Positions 63,893 through 64,000 of a stretch of 64,000 bases of DNA are shown piece by piece. Position 1 is the first letter of the stretch; each line of letters begins with the position of its first letter. The translations under genes and the position numbers were made by a program. The notes under the pieces are model-generated. The model ran no database searches, was not told the DNA's origin, and was given only the letters and a program-made list of their open reading frames with translations. The stretch comes from Choanephora cucurbitarum (taxonomy: Eukaryota; Mucoromycota; Mucoromycetes; Mucorales; Choanephoraceae). The stretch is from contig JAIWNI010000120.1 in NCBI GenBank assembly GCA_025331435.1, positions 1-64,000 of the forward strand, written 5' to 3'.

Positions 63893-64000
63893 GGGGAGGG
63901 GGGGAGAAAAGGTGAGTGTAGTACGAACAAAAGTGAGTGTGGCACAAACAAAAGTGAGTGTGAAAAGTGGGGTGTATCTAGAAAAAGTGAGTGTGAAAGT
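63893..64000 (-). repeat. Right terminal inverted repeat of the Mutator-like element (cut by window end)
   Basis: Reverse complement of 60009-60113 over about 100 bp without a mismatch outside the G-run, so the two ends have had little time to diverge. The outer few bases are outside the window. Confidence 0.9.

Larger units (their letters stand above)
60009..64000 (+). mobile_element. Mutator-like element with OTU-protease cargo, right end beyond window
   Basis: Inverted terminal repeats of at least 100 bp: 60009-60113 and 63893-64000 are reverse complements, identical apart from the length and one interruption of a C/G run. The element starts at or a few bases before 60009, inside the DDE fragment. 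The other end and the target duplication lie past 64000. Between the repeats are a FAR1/MULE/SWIM transposase and an OTU domain in one predicted spliced gene. Confidence 0.85.

Overview
The window looks like nuclear DNA of a filamentous early-diverging fungus, most likely Mucoromycota/Mucorales (inference). It is AT-rich. Its genes are cut by many 45-70 nt GT-AG introns. It carries pyruvate decarboxylase, V-ATPase and FUR1-type genes beside genes often lost from budding yeasts (CTNNBL1, a PAXBP1/GCFC protein, a KAT14/ATAC2-like acetyltransferase), and the transposons are Mutator-like and hAT. Gene models below were assembled by hand: each internal junction was chosen so that the GT-AG (once GC-AG) splice keeps the reading frame and restores a family motif.

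Layout. 0-5.9 kb is a dense block: OMA1-type mitochondrial protease, a divergent pair of spliceosomal genes (CWC21/SRRM2-like and CTNNBL1), and ribosomal protein eS24 with a long intron straight after its ATG. 7.7-9.5 kb holds a secreted kelch-repeat protein. 12.2-22.2 kb holds pyruvate decarboxylase, V-ATPase subunit B, uracil phosphoribosyltransferase and the KAT14-like gene. 22.3-29.5 kb is gene-poor but contains a cryptic, probably decaying multi-exon gene (23.5-25.2 kb) that has few ATG-initiated frames. 29.6-36.5 kb has an M13 peptidase, an AT-hook protein, a PPPDE peptidase and an HSF-type transcription factor with a structured intron. 36.5-40.9 kb is gene-poor. 40.9-50.9 kb is a second dense block: PEX11, an EPS15/Ede1-like EH-domain protein, PP2A activator, an mL45/Mba1-like protein, PAXBP1/GCFC-like and RNase P/MRP subunit POP7.

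From 51 kb to the end the window is mostly mobile DNA. There are diverged direct repeats at 51.1 and 52.4 kb. A 3,976 bp hAT element (54516-58491) has perfect 8 bp target duplications, one nonsense codon in its transposase and a minisatellite with higher-order structure. A DDE-transposase fragment is interrupted by a Mutator-like element of about 4 kb whose second terminal repeat runs off the window end.

The most unusual object is this Mutator-like element. Its transposase (FAR1-type zinc domain, DDE core, SWIM finger) can be spliced in frame to an OTU-family cysteine protease domain, so the element appears to encode a transposase-deubiquitinase fusion, here interrupted by a one-base frameshift at an A9 run. 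Functionally, the housekeeping genes cover splicing (CWC21, CTNNBL1, PAXBP1-like), mitochondria (OMA1, mL45-like), fermentation, vacuolar acidification, pyrimidine salvage, endocytosis, peroxisome division and chromatin or stress regulation. No operon-like logic is expected.
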